64,000 nt of DNA, from assembly GCA_029339195.1 (NCBI GenBank), contig JAPTJF010000001.1:124001-188000 (forward strand), given 5' to 3'. The notes under the pieces are model-generated. The model was not told where the DNA came from and did not search any database. It saw only the letters and a list, made by a program, of their open reading frames with translations. Made by a program: the position numbers and the translations under genes. This document shows, piece after piece, positions 34,301 to 45,245 of the stretch (positions are counted from its first letter, which is position 1; every line of letters starts with the position of its first letter). Source of the stretch: Micractinium sp. NFX-FRZ. Lineage: Eukaryota; Chlorophyta; Trebouxiophyceae; Chlorellales; Chlorellaceae.

Positions 34301-34395
34301 CCATCCCTGTCACACCGCAGTCACGTGCCTGGGATGATTTCAAGGACGACAACCCGCGCGGCTGGGGCAACTCCAAGCTGCGGCCCTGCGCCTAA
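31380..34395 (+). CDS. TAP46: PP2A-associated protein TAP46/TAP42 (IGBP1/alpha4 family)
   Basis: Regulatory partner that binds the catalytic subunits of PP2A-type phosphatases and acts downstream of TOR. Seven exons, all in phase: 31380-31412, 31565-31817, 32092-32308, 32613-32814, 33275-33525, 33923-34025, 34321-34395; 377 residues, as in plants. Key stretches: LPLLFQRARDLLKQLEAA, LFSANEDRDDLATADIKYLL, IPFYQAEVAA, RQNKIEKFKREQAIKARIEE, ERELWLLQADLAALQAAERL, TLPTMSVEQFGELEYRRMVE, and the family-specific C-terminus RAWDDFKDDNPRGWGNSK. The N-terminal helical PP2A-binding domain and the C-terminal motif are complete. A Gly-rich insert sits between residues about 190 and 215. Divergent from the PI31-like gene. 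Confidence 0.95.
32281..32420 (+). repeat. Echo of TAP46 exon 3 donor end
   Basis: GGCAGAACAAGATTGAAAAG followed by TTCAAAAG|GTGCGG (true donor at 32309) recurs about 103 bp into the intron as GGCAGAATTTGGTTGGATAG followed by TTCAAGAGGTGGG, keeping a donor-like GT. Confidence 0.75.
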
Positions 34396-34721
34396 GCTTA
34401 TGCGCTGCCCTTTGGAGGTGCGAGTGCGGCTGGCTGTGCCGGCGCTGCCATTGCATTAGTCTCATGTGGCCTGCTTGCAGCGCCCACCTTTGCCTGGGAA
34501 CTACGCATTCCCAACTTGTGCATCTCAGCACTTGTAAGGATTCTTACAGCAGGACGGAGGGAGGGCAAAGCCAGGGTACCATCATGCTAGGGCCGCTGTG
34601 GGTCGGGCGAGCGCGGCGGGCGGCGGCGTCACTTCTCACAGGGAGCAGAACCCCCTGCTCCTGCGAAGCCCTCCACACGTAACGCAACATCGCCGCATCC
34701 GTCAGCTCCCGAGCTGAAGCC
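34396..34721. other. Intergenic, TAP46 to MYND gene
   Basis: 326 bp, tandem orientation. Holds the candidate TAP46 poly(A) signal at 34533 and presumably the MYND gene promoter. Confidence 0.5.
34533..34537 (+). other. Candidate TGTAA poly(A) signal for TAP46
   Basis: TGTAA 138 bp after the TAP46 stop codon. Confidence 0.5.
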
Positions 34722-36928
34722 ATGGCTGCGCTTGCCAGCTTGCGGGAGCTGGCACGTCACATGGACGCGGTCCTCGCCGCTGGTGCCGACGCTGACTTCT
34801 CTGGGGTGTATCTCGCTTGCAACCAAGCAGGCAATACGCTCATCGAGCTCAACCAGCCCGATGATGCTGGGCCCGAGCATTTCCGCGTGCTCAGGTGCTC
34901 TCTTGTATGCCTAGAAGCCGCATGGGTTGAGTTGCCAATTTACTTCCCGCTCCAATGCCGCCGCCTGTCGATGGGCGGCCTTGGCAGCGGCGGCGCTGGC
35001 GGCGTCTGCCGGTCCCATGACGCCTGCTCATATTTTCGTATTACAAGCGCCCCAGGCCTCCCACAGAGCCATTTGGTTTGCCTGCCTCATCATGTGCGCC
35101 CACATGTTCCCCGTCAGCCTGCAGCCTGGCCGTAGAGCTCGTCACAAGCGGCAAGCTGGCGCGCGCGGGCGCGGTGATCGGGCGCAGCATACCCGGCTCC
35201 TCTGGCGCGCTCACCGGCCTCATGCTGGTGGGTGGAGCCCTGCTGGAGGTCCTGCAGACTGCGCTAGACGCTCCGCAGCCGCCGTCGGACGCCATCTGCC
35301 GAGGCGTGGTGGCGGGGCTCATCGCACCCGGGACAGACCTTCTCAGGCAGCTGCCCCGCCTGGCCCAGGCTTTTGGAGCGGAGCTTGTGGAGGCCAGCCT
35401 GGCAGAGATGTCCTGCCCGCTCAAGCTCCTGTTGGCGCGGCTCTCGCTGGCCGATGGCCAGCCGTTTGCGGCGGCCCTGCGGGCGGGTCCGGCGCGCACC
35501 CAGGCGCTGGCGGGTGTCCTGCAGGCGCTGCTGGATGCAGCCACCTGGCTCTTTGAGGCCAGAGGCGAGCTTCTTGGCGTGCTTGCTTGCTTGCTTACGC
35601 GTGCGGATGTCTGTGGGTCTACATCTTCGTAGTGCCGCAGCAGAACTTGGGTTTCGGACCTAGAGGCGAGGCAGGCAGTGCCCAGCAAGCACGCAACATG
35701 GGGGGATGGAGAGGGGGCGGCTTTTGGTGGTGGTACTGCAGCTGGGAGTGAGAGTAGTGCCACTGTGCCCTCCTGCCTGCCCCTGAACCCACGCACGGCT
35801 GCTGCCCCCGCACCGAGGCCCGCGAGGCTGCGCCACTCACGCTGTGCTGTGTCACGCTCTGCAGGGTTTGCTGATGAACGGGCGTGGGGCGAGACGATCC
35901 AGATCTGGGGCCTCGTGCAGGTCAGTCAACCAGTACCCAGGCGGGCCCTGTTTCTATTAGGGGGATGGGAGCAGCCAGCAAGTGGACAGTTCGGCAGGCA
36001 GCCTTGCACGGTCCACTCCGATCCGTACACCCCTTTGCATCGTATCATCTGAAGGAAGAGCATGCAGCCTCGGATGGACGGGCCCGGGCTGGAAAGCACC
36101 GTGCTCACTGCCATGGCAGCGCCAGTGCCAGTGGTGACTGCCTGGCTTGAACCCTCCTGGTTGCCAGCAAGCAAGCAAGCAAGCCTAAGCCAGACACATG
36201 CCTGCTTGTCCCCCTCCCCCGCACCCTGCAGCCCGGCTCTCCCCTTGGGGCCGTGCACGCCGCCCTGCTCAGCAAGCGGCCACGCAATGCGCAGCTCATC
36301 GCGGCTCTCACGCTGAGCTATCGCGGCCACCTGGCAGAGGCCGCCGCCGCGGCGCCCGAGGCGTGCCTCATCGATCAGCGCTGGCGCCGCCTGTGGGCCG
36401 CCACTTTCGAGGGCTTCAGCAACGAACCCATGCTGCCCGCTGTGCAGCAAGCCATGCAGGGTCCGGCAGACGCGCTGGTGCTGCACGCCCACCTGGCGCT
36501 GCTGCGCGCGCTGCCGCTGCGGCGCACGCTGCCCGCCCTGCCCGCCGCCGACCAAGCCTACCTGCTGAGCGGCGCGGTGCTCACCTCGCTGCTGCTGCTG
36601 CGCATATCGGTGGACCCGCAGCGGCCTCCTGAGCGGCCGGCTCTGGGATAGGCCCTGCTGCTTGCTGCCGACATCATGGCGGCAGCGGCAGAGGTCATGA
36701 CGGCACTGGACGAGTGCCCAGAGCTCGCGGCTGCGTGCCTGGAGGGAGCACCCGACTGCTCCTTCGAAAGGGCCGACCCGGCTGTGCACTGGAGGGTTGC
36801 AGTGCGGCAGTGGGACGAGGCACACATGTCCATTTGTGAGCCCGGCGCCGCACCAGCCCCCGTGCTGCCTCTCCTGTGCTGCTGCTGCTGCCGTTCCTGC
36901 TGCTGCCACTGCTGCCTGTGTGTCCCGC

Positions 36929-36963
<35 letters not shown>

Positions 36964-38563
36964 GACCAGCTGTGACGCATCGCCGGCTGTCGCTGCCGGC
37001 GCCGGCTGCTGCTGGCTGCTGCTCCTCCCTGCCTGGCAGCTGCCTAGGCCTGGGCTGCGCGTATTCGTTCCTGCAGACAACATGATCTGCCTGGGCCTGT
37101 CTGTTGCAGGCCTGCAGTCAGTGGGGCCCTGCCACCCTGGTTTTGGCTTGGCTTGGCTCGTCTGTTGGCTTCAACAGCGCTGCCCTTGTCACCAAGCGCT
37201 TTCTTGTCCTCCCTGCGCTGCAGGCTTCCTGAACGGCTGCCATGCCTATGAAGTTCTCATGGAACAAGCGAGCACAGCGCGCAGCCCGCAGCAGGCAGCG
37301 GCGGCTTGGCAGGCGGTGCGCCGCCTGGCGGCCGCTGCCGAGCGCATGCTCCGGCTGGCGCCCAAGCTGCAGAGCAGAGGCAGCGACAGGGACGCTGGCT
37401 CGCTCTCACCGCTCAGCGTGCATATCGAGGCTCCCCTAGAGCTCTTAACAATATGCATCAAAATGGTGCAACGCCTGCAGGCGCGGCCGCAGGCAGCACA
37501 GCGTGCACAGCATGCGCAGCACGCCGCGCCAGGGGCCGACGTTGCGGCCGCGTTTGAGGCGGTCATGGGCCTGGCCCACACGCTGTGCAAGCGCATCATG
37601 CTGCTAGCCGCGGACCCGCTGGGGGCAGGGGCGGCGGTGTGGCTGGACGCCGACGGCAGGGTGGCGCGTCGGGTGGCGCTGCAGCGGGCGGCGGCGACGA
37701 CGGCGGAAGCGGCGGATGTGGATGAGAGGGAGTTGCTCATGACCTTGATGTTCCCTCTCCTCCAGGACATCACCGAATTCTGCCAAGCCGCAAAAGCCGC
37801 CAGGGCAGCGGGAGACATGGATGACATGAAGTGAGCCGCCGGGCCGCCCCGCTGCTCAGCTGTCAGTTGCTATGCTGCACGTTGCCTCTCGAGGCAGTGC
37901 CGCCGCTTGCACTGCACCCTGCGTCTCCGCTCTGCCCTGCCCCGCCCCGCTGCCTACCTGGCCCTGCTCCGCATGCTCCCACTCCCAGCGTTTTGGAAAG
38001 TGTGACGGCACTGGAGCGAGCCCTTCCTTGGCACGTGGGAATGCATCAACACTGAAATGCACCCGGCTGGCAACCTTGGATACCCCCACCCTACCCCACC
38101 CCCACCCTACCCCCGCTCCCCCTCCTGCAGGACGCTGATACCAATCGCCCAGGCGCTGGCAGCGGCCGCGGAGCACTTGAGCGGCAGCCTGCCGCCGGCG
38201 CGGCGGGGCAGTGTGGCAGCAAACCTGCGCAAAGTTGCAGACGACATGATGGGACCAGACATGATCCGCTTTGACGCCTCCAATGGCCTTTCCCACCAGC
38301 AGAACCGCTCACTGCTCCTCACCCACGTGCTGACGGGGCGCGCCTGCGCCAACATGCTGTGCCCCAGCCTGGCTGGCGCCAGCGAGGCGGACCTCCGGGG
38401 CAAGCGGTGCAGCGGCTGCCGCGTGCTGCGCTTCTGCTCGCAGCCCTGCGCCGCCGCGGCATGGCGCGAGCACAAGGCGGCCTGCCGCCTGCACGGCGGC
38501 GGCTCGAGGGGCAAGGGCACGGCCGGGGCGCCAGGGGGCGACGCAGCGGCAAGCAGCTCCTAA
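34722..38563 (+). CDS. MYND-type zinc finger protein
   Basis: Best model: exons 34722-34894, 35125-35600, 35865-35920, 36232-36609, 36652-36835, 37224-37830, 38131-38563; 768 residues. The body is a run of Ala/Leu-rich helices without a recognised domain (for example AGAVIGRSIPGSSGALTGLM and SAVLTSLLLL-like stretches). The C-terminus (coding bases about 38345-38500) is a MYND finger: CANMLC, then KRCSGCRVLRFCSQPC, W, REHKAAC. Spacing is C-x4-C, C-x2-C, C-x3-C, H-x3-C; the first pair is wider than the usual C-x2-C. MYND fingers mediate protein contacts, and such proteins are numerous in green algae. Two junctions are uncertain: the donor at 35601, and intron 4, where the donor used here gives a 42-nt intron with a TAG acceptor; an earlier donor (near 36577) would give a more normal intron. 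Function unknown. Confidence 0.72.
36930..36963. repeat. (CTG)n microsatellite
   Basis: About 11 CTG units in intron 5 of the MYND gene. Confidence 0.9.
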
Positions 38564-39246
38564 ACACTGTCTGCCCGCCAAAGCTCACGTTCGTGTCAAG
38601 CTGTCCGTCAGTTTCAAGTTCCGTAAAGAGCCACTGGCAAGGATTGAGGGCAGAGCGGGGATGAACGAGTAGGGCAGGGATGTTTATTATTGGTTGGGTG
38701 ATGGCCCATGGGGTGACACCCAGGATGGCCCTTAGCTGCTGGCTGTCACGACTCCCTTGCCCTGCCAAGGTGAGGCATCCAGGGGCGGCCGGGGTGGCGG
38801 CAGCGCCGTCTGTGCCTGCCGCAGCAGCCGCCTGCACGCGACAGTATGCGGGGGAAGGCGGGGACCGGCAGGGTTCAGAAGCGACAAGACCCCTGGATCT
38901 TGGTGAGGGCAGGTCGCGGCTTGCCCACCAAAGTGCAAGCAACAGGTGCACGCTGCTTCAATCGTGTTAGCAGCAGGCCACACAACGCCGCACCGCCCCA
39001 GCAACTCTCATACAGTGCAGATGTTGATGCTGTTCACGTGTTTGTTGTTGTTGGTGGTGGGCAGGCGCAGGCTCCCCATGCGGACTTCCCTCACACAAGC
39101 ATGCAACTCCAGTTGCGGCTGTCCACCGCAGCTGCTTCGACGCAATGTGAGGACCCCAGGAGGGGGCTCGGCCCTCCCAAGCTGGCCCGCCCTGCCAGGT
39201 TGTTGGGCCACAACTGTCGGTGGCATGTAAAGCAGGAAGAGGGTAT
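38564..39246. other. Convergent intergenic region, MYND / kinase
   Basis: 683 bp between two stop codons. A TGTAA occurs on the plus strand at 39226-39230 but is far (about 660 bp) from the MYND stop. No gene seen. Confidence 0.45.
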
Positions 39247-42200
39247 TCACCTGAGCTGCTTCAAAATCTCCTCAAAGTCGGGGCGCGCCTCCGGCTGCTG
39301 GGCCCAGCAGCGCTGCAGCAGGTCCACGTAGCCGTCCAGGCCTGCACAGGGGGCGGGTGAGGCGTGTGTGTGTGTGTGTGTGAGGTGAACAGAAGGCGAG
39401 GCGGGGTGAAGAGGAAGAAAGTGCTGGATGGGGGGCGGGAGGGAAGAGGAGACAGCAGCCCTGCAACAGGGCCACGCAGCCGTCGAGGCTTGCACAGGGG
39501 GTGTGCCTAGGTGTGTGCGAGGTGTGTGTGTGAGGTGCGGTGATCGAAGTGCGAGGTGAGAGGATGAGTTCAGCAACATGGGCGGAAGGGGAGATGAGGG
39601 ACAGAAGAGGGGAGGGGAGCGTAAAGGGAGGGGATGCCAGGCTGCTGGTTGTTGTTGGTGGGACCACAACTGCCTGCTGTGTTGTGGCCTCCCAACATGC
39701 CAGCGCCCGCAGCGCACGCGTACTACGCCCGCCCCTTGCCCAAGATCCCCAACACATGCCTGGCCGTGCAGGCCAGTGCCGCCAGGCCTGCCCAACCCCA
39801 GCACCCAGCCCTGGCTGCTCACCCTCAAACCCCGTCGCGTCCGGCCCCGGCAGCGCCTCGCGCGGCGGCACCGCCAGCCGCTCCCCGTCGATCACCCTCT
39901 GGGGGATGCCGTGCACGTTGTCCCCGCAGAAGGGCATCTGCCACGTCAGCAGCTCCCACAGCACGGTGCCGTACCTGCAGAAGAACAGCACACGCAGCAG
40001 TGGGCACACACGCAGCGATGCATGGAGCACACGCAGGCAGTCAGTTGTAGGGGCAACGTGGGCACGAAGGGGTCGCCCTGGCGGGTCCAGCGGGCTGCCG
40101 GTGAGGGGCATGGGTCGTGCGTGCCCAGGCAGCCGCAAGAGATGCAGCAGCAGGGGCAGCAGCAGCAGCAGGGCAGCAGGCCTTACGAGAAGACGTCGCT
40201 AGCTGGCCCCGCAGGGTTGCCGGCCAGCACCTCGGGTGCCTGCGCAGGCAGGTGAGGAAACTGCAAGCTGTGTGTCCCCCATCCAACACATGCAGGCGGG
40301 ACTCGGGACGCAAGGGTGGCAGCAGGCATGGCGCTATCCAGTCTGAGGCAAAGCCAGGCAGGGGATTTGCGGGCACTGCGAGGCAGAGGCCACTGGCACC
40401 CGCAGCAAGGGCAGCGCACGAGCGTTTTGACACTCGTGCTCATGAGCTCCCCTGCCACTCTCATTCTTCTCGAGCGCTCACCAGCCACCGTGGGTTCTGT
40501 GCCGGGATGAGCGTGTCGCCGGCGCTGCCTGGGGTGACCTGCTTGCTCAGGTTGAAGTCGGCAATCTGCACAGCAGGAAGAGCAGGCACAGCAGGTGTCA
40601 GGACAGGAGATGAGCAGGCAGGGCTTGTTGAACTGGGCATATACAGTTCAACACGCCCAGCATGCACCTCGACGCGCCAGGCGGCCATGCCCTCCTGCAA
40701 CCGCCTTGGCATGCAACAAGCGGCAGCAGCCACAGCCACCCACCTTGACACGCCAGGCGGCGGTGACCAGCAGGTTATGACTTTTCACATCGCGGTGAAT
40801 CACATTGTTCCTGTGCAGGTAGAAGAAGCCGCAGGCAGCATCTATGGCCTGCGGCAGGGCAGGGCAGGGAGCGGGGGGCTAGGGGTAACGTGCGGCACGG
40901 CATGGCGTGGCAGCATGTGTGACATTGCGTGGCATGGCACGACACGATGAGGCGCGTTGGCGTGGCACACAAGACCTCCAGCGGGGGCGGGGGCAGCTGG
41001 GGAGTCGGGGAGGCACCCACGCTAATGCGGCATAGAACAGCAGAGCGAGTGCCGTGCGAACTCGTGACAGCAGCTGCCTTGCGCTGATGGCCAGGCTACC
41101 ACGGAAAGCCCGCTGGGGCAGCAGCACACAGCGGGGGGCGCCAAGGAATGCAGGCGCACACAACACACACGCGCGCGCATGCTGGGGGCGGCGCCGCTCC
41201 TGCCCTGGAGCTCAGCATGCCCAGCGCAGGCGCACCATCTGCAGTCGGCGGACCCAGGGCAGGTTGGCGGCACGCTGCGGCGAGCTCCTGGCCTCAGCCA
41301 GGATGCAGCCTAGGTCCCCCAGTTCACAAAACTCTGCAGGCGGGCGGGCAGAGGGACCAAGGGTTGGTGTTGGGAAGTGGCACATCACAAGAGCGAACTT
41401 GTGAGAGGCAAGGGAGGCATGTCGGCAGCAGCCAGCGCGAACCCCTATTCCGCCAGATCACAAAACTCTGCCGGCAGGCGGGCGAAGAGAGACGAGGTGA
41501 TGGAAACACAAAAAAGTTAGCAAGTGATGGTTGCGTACAAAGTGACCAGGACCTCCCGCTCACTGCAGACAGACAAAGAGAGCAAGTGATGTTCAGTCAG
41601 AAAAAGTGTCCAAGTCTCTGCAGGCGGGCAAAGAGAGCGAAGAAAGCACTCTCTTTGAGATGTCAGGCGACGCCAGGGGGTACCGGACGCCACAGAGTGC
41701 TGGCATGCAGGCACAACTCCCCACCAGTGTGACAGGCCAGGCAGAGGCTCTCACCGAACACCATGGCGGGCGGGGCGACGCACACCCCGACGAGGGGCAC
41801 CAGGTTGGGGTGGGACAGGTTGCGCATGATGATCGCCTCCGCCTGCACATGGACAGGCATGGCGCCCAGAAGCGGGTCAGAGACGAGTGTCAATTTGATG
41901 AGCCAAGGGCTGCTGGCAGGTTGCGCATGATGATGGCCTCCGCCTGCAGATGGACAGGCATGGTGTTCAGGAGTGATCAGAAATGTGTGTCCCTTTTATG
42001 TGGAATGGCTGCTGGCAGGCTGCGCACTGCTGAGCAGGAACTGCTTCTGAGCAGGGCACCTGCGCACCTGCATGTCGGCCAGCAGCATGGGTACCGCGCG
42101 CCTGCCATTGCCATCCTTGGACCCTTGCAGCAGCACCTTGACTGCAGGCGGGAAGTGCGTGTGTGTGTGTTTGGCTGGGGGGAGGGGGCGATAAATGTGT

Positions 42201-44138
42201 GGGAGGCGCAGGGGGGGCACGTGTGTGTGTGTGTGTCGAGGTGGAGTGCACATCAATTGCACGGCTTGCGACACTGTCCGTGGTTCCTGGTCGCCCCGCC
42301 CGAACCCACTGCCCTTTTGCCTCCCTGCTGCCGGCCTGCACAGGCGCACCCGCCACAGGCGTCTCAAAGTAGATTGCCAGCAGGACCTTGCCAAAGCTGC
42401 CCTCCCGCAGGCGCCGTTGGATGGCCAGGTCTTGGTATCTGAGCTCCAGCGGCCGCAGCTCGGGGCGCAGCAAGGCCGCCGACTCAGCTGAGGCGCCTGC
42501 TGTGCGTGCTGCGGCGTCTGCTGGACCTGCCGAGGCTCCGGGGTTGGGTGTCTCGGGGCGCGCGGTGCTGCCGCTGCCGACTGCACGCGGCGGCAGGGGG
42601 GTGGCGGCAGGTGACTTGAGCTAATTACAGCACAGGGCGGGCTGCCCTGATGAGCTCTTCCTCTGGGTGGTTGTACGTCCTGTAGTTGAAGAGACACAAA
42701 ATCGAGTGTGCAAGCTGGCAGGCTTGGCTGGCTGGGAGCAATCCCACCCCAGCCCATGCCACGCTACCCGCCCGCCCACCTGACGACTGCAGTGCCGACA
42801 GGGCCGCCGACAGCAGCTGCGCTGCATGTGCCTCCACAGCATCCGGCCTCAGCTGCGACCCCGTCAGCCGCAGCAGCTGCGCCTCCTGCTCTCCCCTCGC
42901 TGCCCGGCTGATGGCCAACAGCGCAGCCTGGGTCACTGGGTGTGTCCTAAGCCTTGCCAGCTGCTCCTCAAGCTGAGACTCCAGGCTGTCTGTCACCTGG
43001 CTCCCCGCCGCCTCCCTGAGCACCAGCGACGCAGCGCAGGCCTGGTGCCCGCCCTTGGCTGCCAGATCCAGCGCTGTCAGCCCCGCACGGTTGGGTGCCC
43101 CTACGGGCGCGCCCGCCGCCACAAGCAGCGCGGTGCACTCCACGCTGCCGGAGCAGGCGGCAGCATGCAGTGCCGTCTCCCCGCGGGTGTTGGGAAGTGA
43201 CACGCTGGCGCCAGCTTGCAGCAGGGCCGCCACACAGGCCACGCTGCCCTGCCGCGCGGCGTGGAAGAGGGCGCTCGCCCCCCAGGCATCCAAGCTGTTT
43301 GGGTCTGCACCCGCCATCAGCGCCCCCCACACCGCATCCATGTCGCTGGCTTGAGCCGCGGCCACGAGCGGCGGCGGCGGTGCAATCAGCTCGTCCCCTG
43401 CCGCACTCCCCGCTGAAGTGGCTGCAGGCGTCGCTGGGGCAGCGGCGGGCACGGCGTGTGGCATATGCCGGGTGGCACCTGAGGCGGCCTGTGCTGCTGT
43501 GCTTGTGCTGCTGTGAAACTCGTGTCCCGCCTGCACCTCGGCTGCCTGGCTCTGCTGCTGTGGCTGCTGGGCCTGCAGCACAAAGCAGGGGCCGCTGGGC
43601 GGTCGCTCTCGCACACTCGAGCAGCGCAACGATGGGCAGTTACGGCACCAAGCACATTGAGCAATGCCACAACGATCAATCACTCTGCAGTTATGCCCGG
43701 CTGCCAATCAAATGAAAAAACAAAGCAGTGCGCATAAGCAACCAGACCACGGCCAGCCAGGCATGGCCAGGGGCACACCTGGGCTGTGGCAGCGGGCGCC
43801 ACCGCTGGGCTGGCAGGTTGCCGCAGCATGCGTGTGATGGCTGCCTGCCTGCCAGCCACTGCCAGCTGCAGCGCTGTCCTCCCAGATGCGTCTCGCAGCG
43901 AGGCGTCGGCGCCGGCATCCAGCAGGCGTGCCACACAGTCTGCAAAGCCGCCTCTCGCCGCTGCGTGCAACGCGGCGCCGGAGCCGTCTGCCGCCAACTC
44001 ATCCGGGTCCGCGCCTGCTTCAAGCAGTACCGTCAGCTGAGCGGCACGCCCAGCGCGGGCCGCCTCCAAGACCGAATGAGACGCACGGCGGCTCGGAGAG
44101 GGGGCTCCGTGCGCGCACAGCGAACCCACATTGCCCAT
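39247..44138 (-). CDS. Ankyrin-repeat TKL-type protein kinase with N-myristoylation signal
   Basis: Eleven phase-consistent exons: 44138-43779, 43572-42780, 42580-42350, 42141-42068, 41842-41755, 41333-41236, 40848-40744, 40565-40482, 40239-40187, 39974-39823, 39341-39247; 710 residues. It starts MGNVGSLC, a good N-myristoylation sequence (Gly2, Ser6) with Cys8 for palmitoylation, so membrane attachment is likely. Two ankyrin blocks follow: residues about 20-105 (AALHAAARGGFADCVARLLD) and about 165-270 (ETALHAAACSGSVECTALLV). The kinase domain lies at about 430-710: Gly loop REGSFGKV, Lys in VKVLLQG, helix-C Glu in AEAIIMRNLSHPNLVPLVGV, EFCELGDLG, catalytic HRDVKSHNLL, ADFNLSK (DFN instead of DFG), APEVLAGNPAGPASDVFSYG, LWELLTWQMPF, CWAQQPEARPDFEEIL. 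All catalytic residues except the DFG Gly are present. Ligand and substrate are unknown. Confidence 0.87.
39307..39534 (-). repeat. Echo of kinase last-exon acceptor end
   Basis: Plus-strand CCACGTAGCCGTCCAGGCCT, GCACAGGGGGCGGG and a TG run (true acceptor at 39341) recurs about 150 bp away as CCACGCAGCCGTCGAGGCTT, GCACAGGGGGTGTG and a TG run (39472-39534). The copy's AG acceptor has become AAG (minus strand TGCAAG). Confidence 0.8.
41321..41490 (-). repeat. Echo of kinase exon 6 acceptor end
   Basis: AGTTCACAAAACTCTGCAGG, CGGGCGGGC (plus strand, true junction near 41333) has a copy at about 41451-41490 reading AGATCACAAAACTCTGCCGG, CAGGCGGGC. A third, weaker CTCTGCAGGCGGGC sits near 41616. 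Confidence 0.8.
41816..42035 (-). repeat. Echoes of kinase exon 5 acceptor end
   Basis: True junction plus strand GTTGCGCATGATGATCGCCT, CCGCCTGCACATGGACAGGC (41819-41858). A 46-bp near-identical copy lies at 41917-41963 with GATGGCC and GCAGATGG, and a weaker third at about 42005-42035. The 41917 copy keeps a CAG acceptor and opens AEAIIMRNL before leaving the exon sequence. Confidence 0.88.
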
Positions 44139-45245
44139 GCGGTGTCGCCCCGACCCAGGCCGCTTGGAGACGACGTGCGATCAGCAGGCGGGCAATCGGA
44201 AGCAACGGCAGGGTTGAAACAGGTGGTGTTTTGTGGCAGGGTTTTCGCAGCTCCTTGGGTTTTACGGCACTGCTGCGCTTGCAAGCAGCAAATTGCACAT
44301 GCATGAGATAGCACACGGTCGATCACGCGTCTATAATAAGTCGGTGCCCGGCGGCGCCGCCACCGCCGCCAACTGTGCGGCCAAAGGAACGCCAAAGGAA
44401 TGAATGGAGCCCCACTTCCGGTTTAGGGTGGAGGCGGGGCCTGGTTTATCCCTAGGAAATTCTTGAGAGCATATCAAATGTTGACGGGGGGCATAGTGTG
44501 GGTGACAGTTGCAAGGTCATTGCTGTCTCACCGCCGGCATCACTGCAGGGTGCCTGTCAGCTGTCAGCGGCATCCATCACATCACTGCCCAGCGGCACGT
44601 CTGAAACAACTATTTGACCTGCACCCTCTCTGGTGACGACATTTGCTGCCCGATCTACAGGCAGGTGGCGTGTGTGTAGTGAACGGGGGCTTGCGTGCAT
44701 GCAAGCAAGCAGATTCGAGACGTAGAAGAGAGAAATGAAGATCAGGAGGAGGTCCACAGCATGCCACAGCATGATTCTGTCGACGCGAGTATGGTGCACG
44801 TTAGTCAAGTTGGGAGTGCTCAGGGAAAGGCGTGAGTGCAGTGCCTGGTGAGGGGAGAGTGCTGAGCAGGGGTGGTGCCAGAGGATAGCTGTCAGAACAA
44901 TGGAGGGAGCACATGTGGGCAAAAAACAACAGGCAGGCGGGTGTGTGGCTGTCTCTGCAGAGGGGAGCTTTTGTATGAGGAGGCCGACCAGATATGGGAG
45001 CCACTCTAGTCAGAAGAGGGGTCCAGAGGGTGCGGGCAGTGGTCACTCATGAACGGGTGCACTGCCATAGACTCAGCGGGTGCACTGCCGTAGGTTGAGC
45101 GCCAGGGCAGCAGCCAAAGCTGGACAGGAGAGAATGTGGTACAGGGGTGGCGCAGCACCACGCCTCACAAAACAGGACCTATCCAGAGAGGGCGGGGCAG
45201 GTGTGTGACCACGCCCCATTGGCCGCCGCCCCCGGCAGCGCTGCC
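44139..45245. other. Intergenic between kinase start and coiled-coil gene 3' end
   Basis: 1.1 kb. Contains the kinase promoter (a TCTATAATAAG stretch at about 44330) and an open frame at 44557-44767 (-) with an ATG and one hydrophobic stretch, but its codon use is unlike the neighbours and no family is recognisable. Confidence 0.45.

Noticed and set aside
44557..44922. Minus-strand frame with a hydrophobic segment (AVDLLLIFISLFYVSNL)
   Set aside because: Codon use is unlike neighbouring genes and no splice-supported extension or family was found; one membrane-like stretch is not enough.
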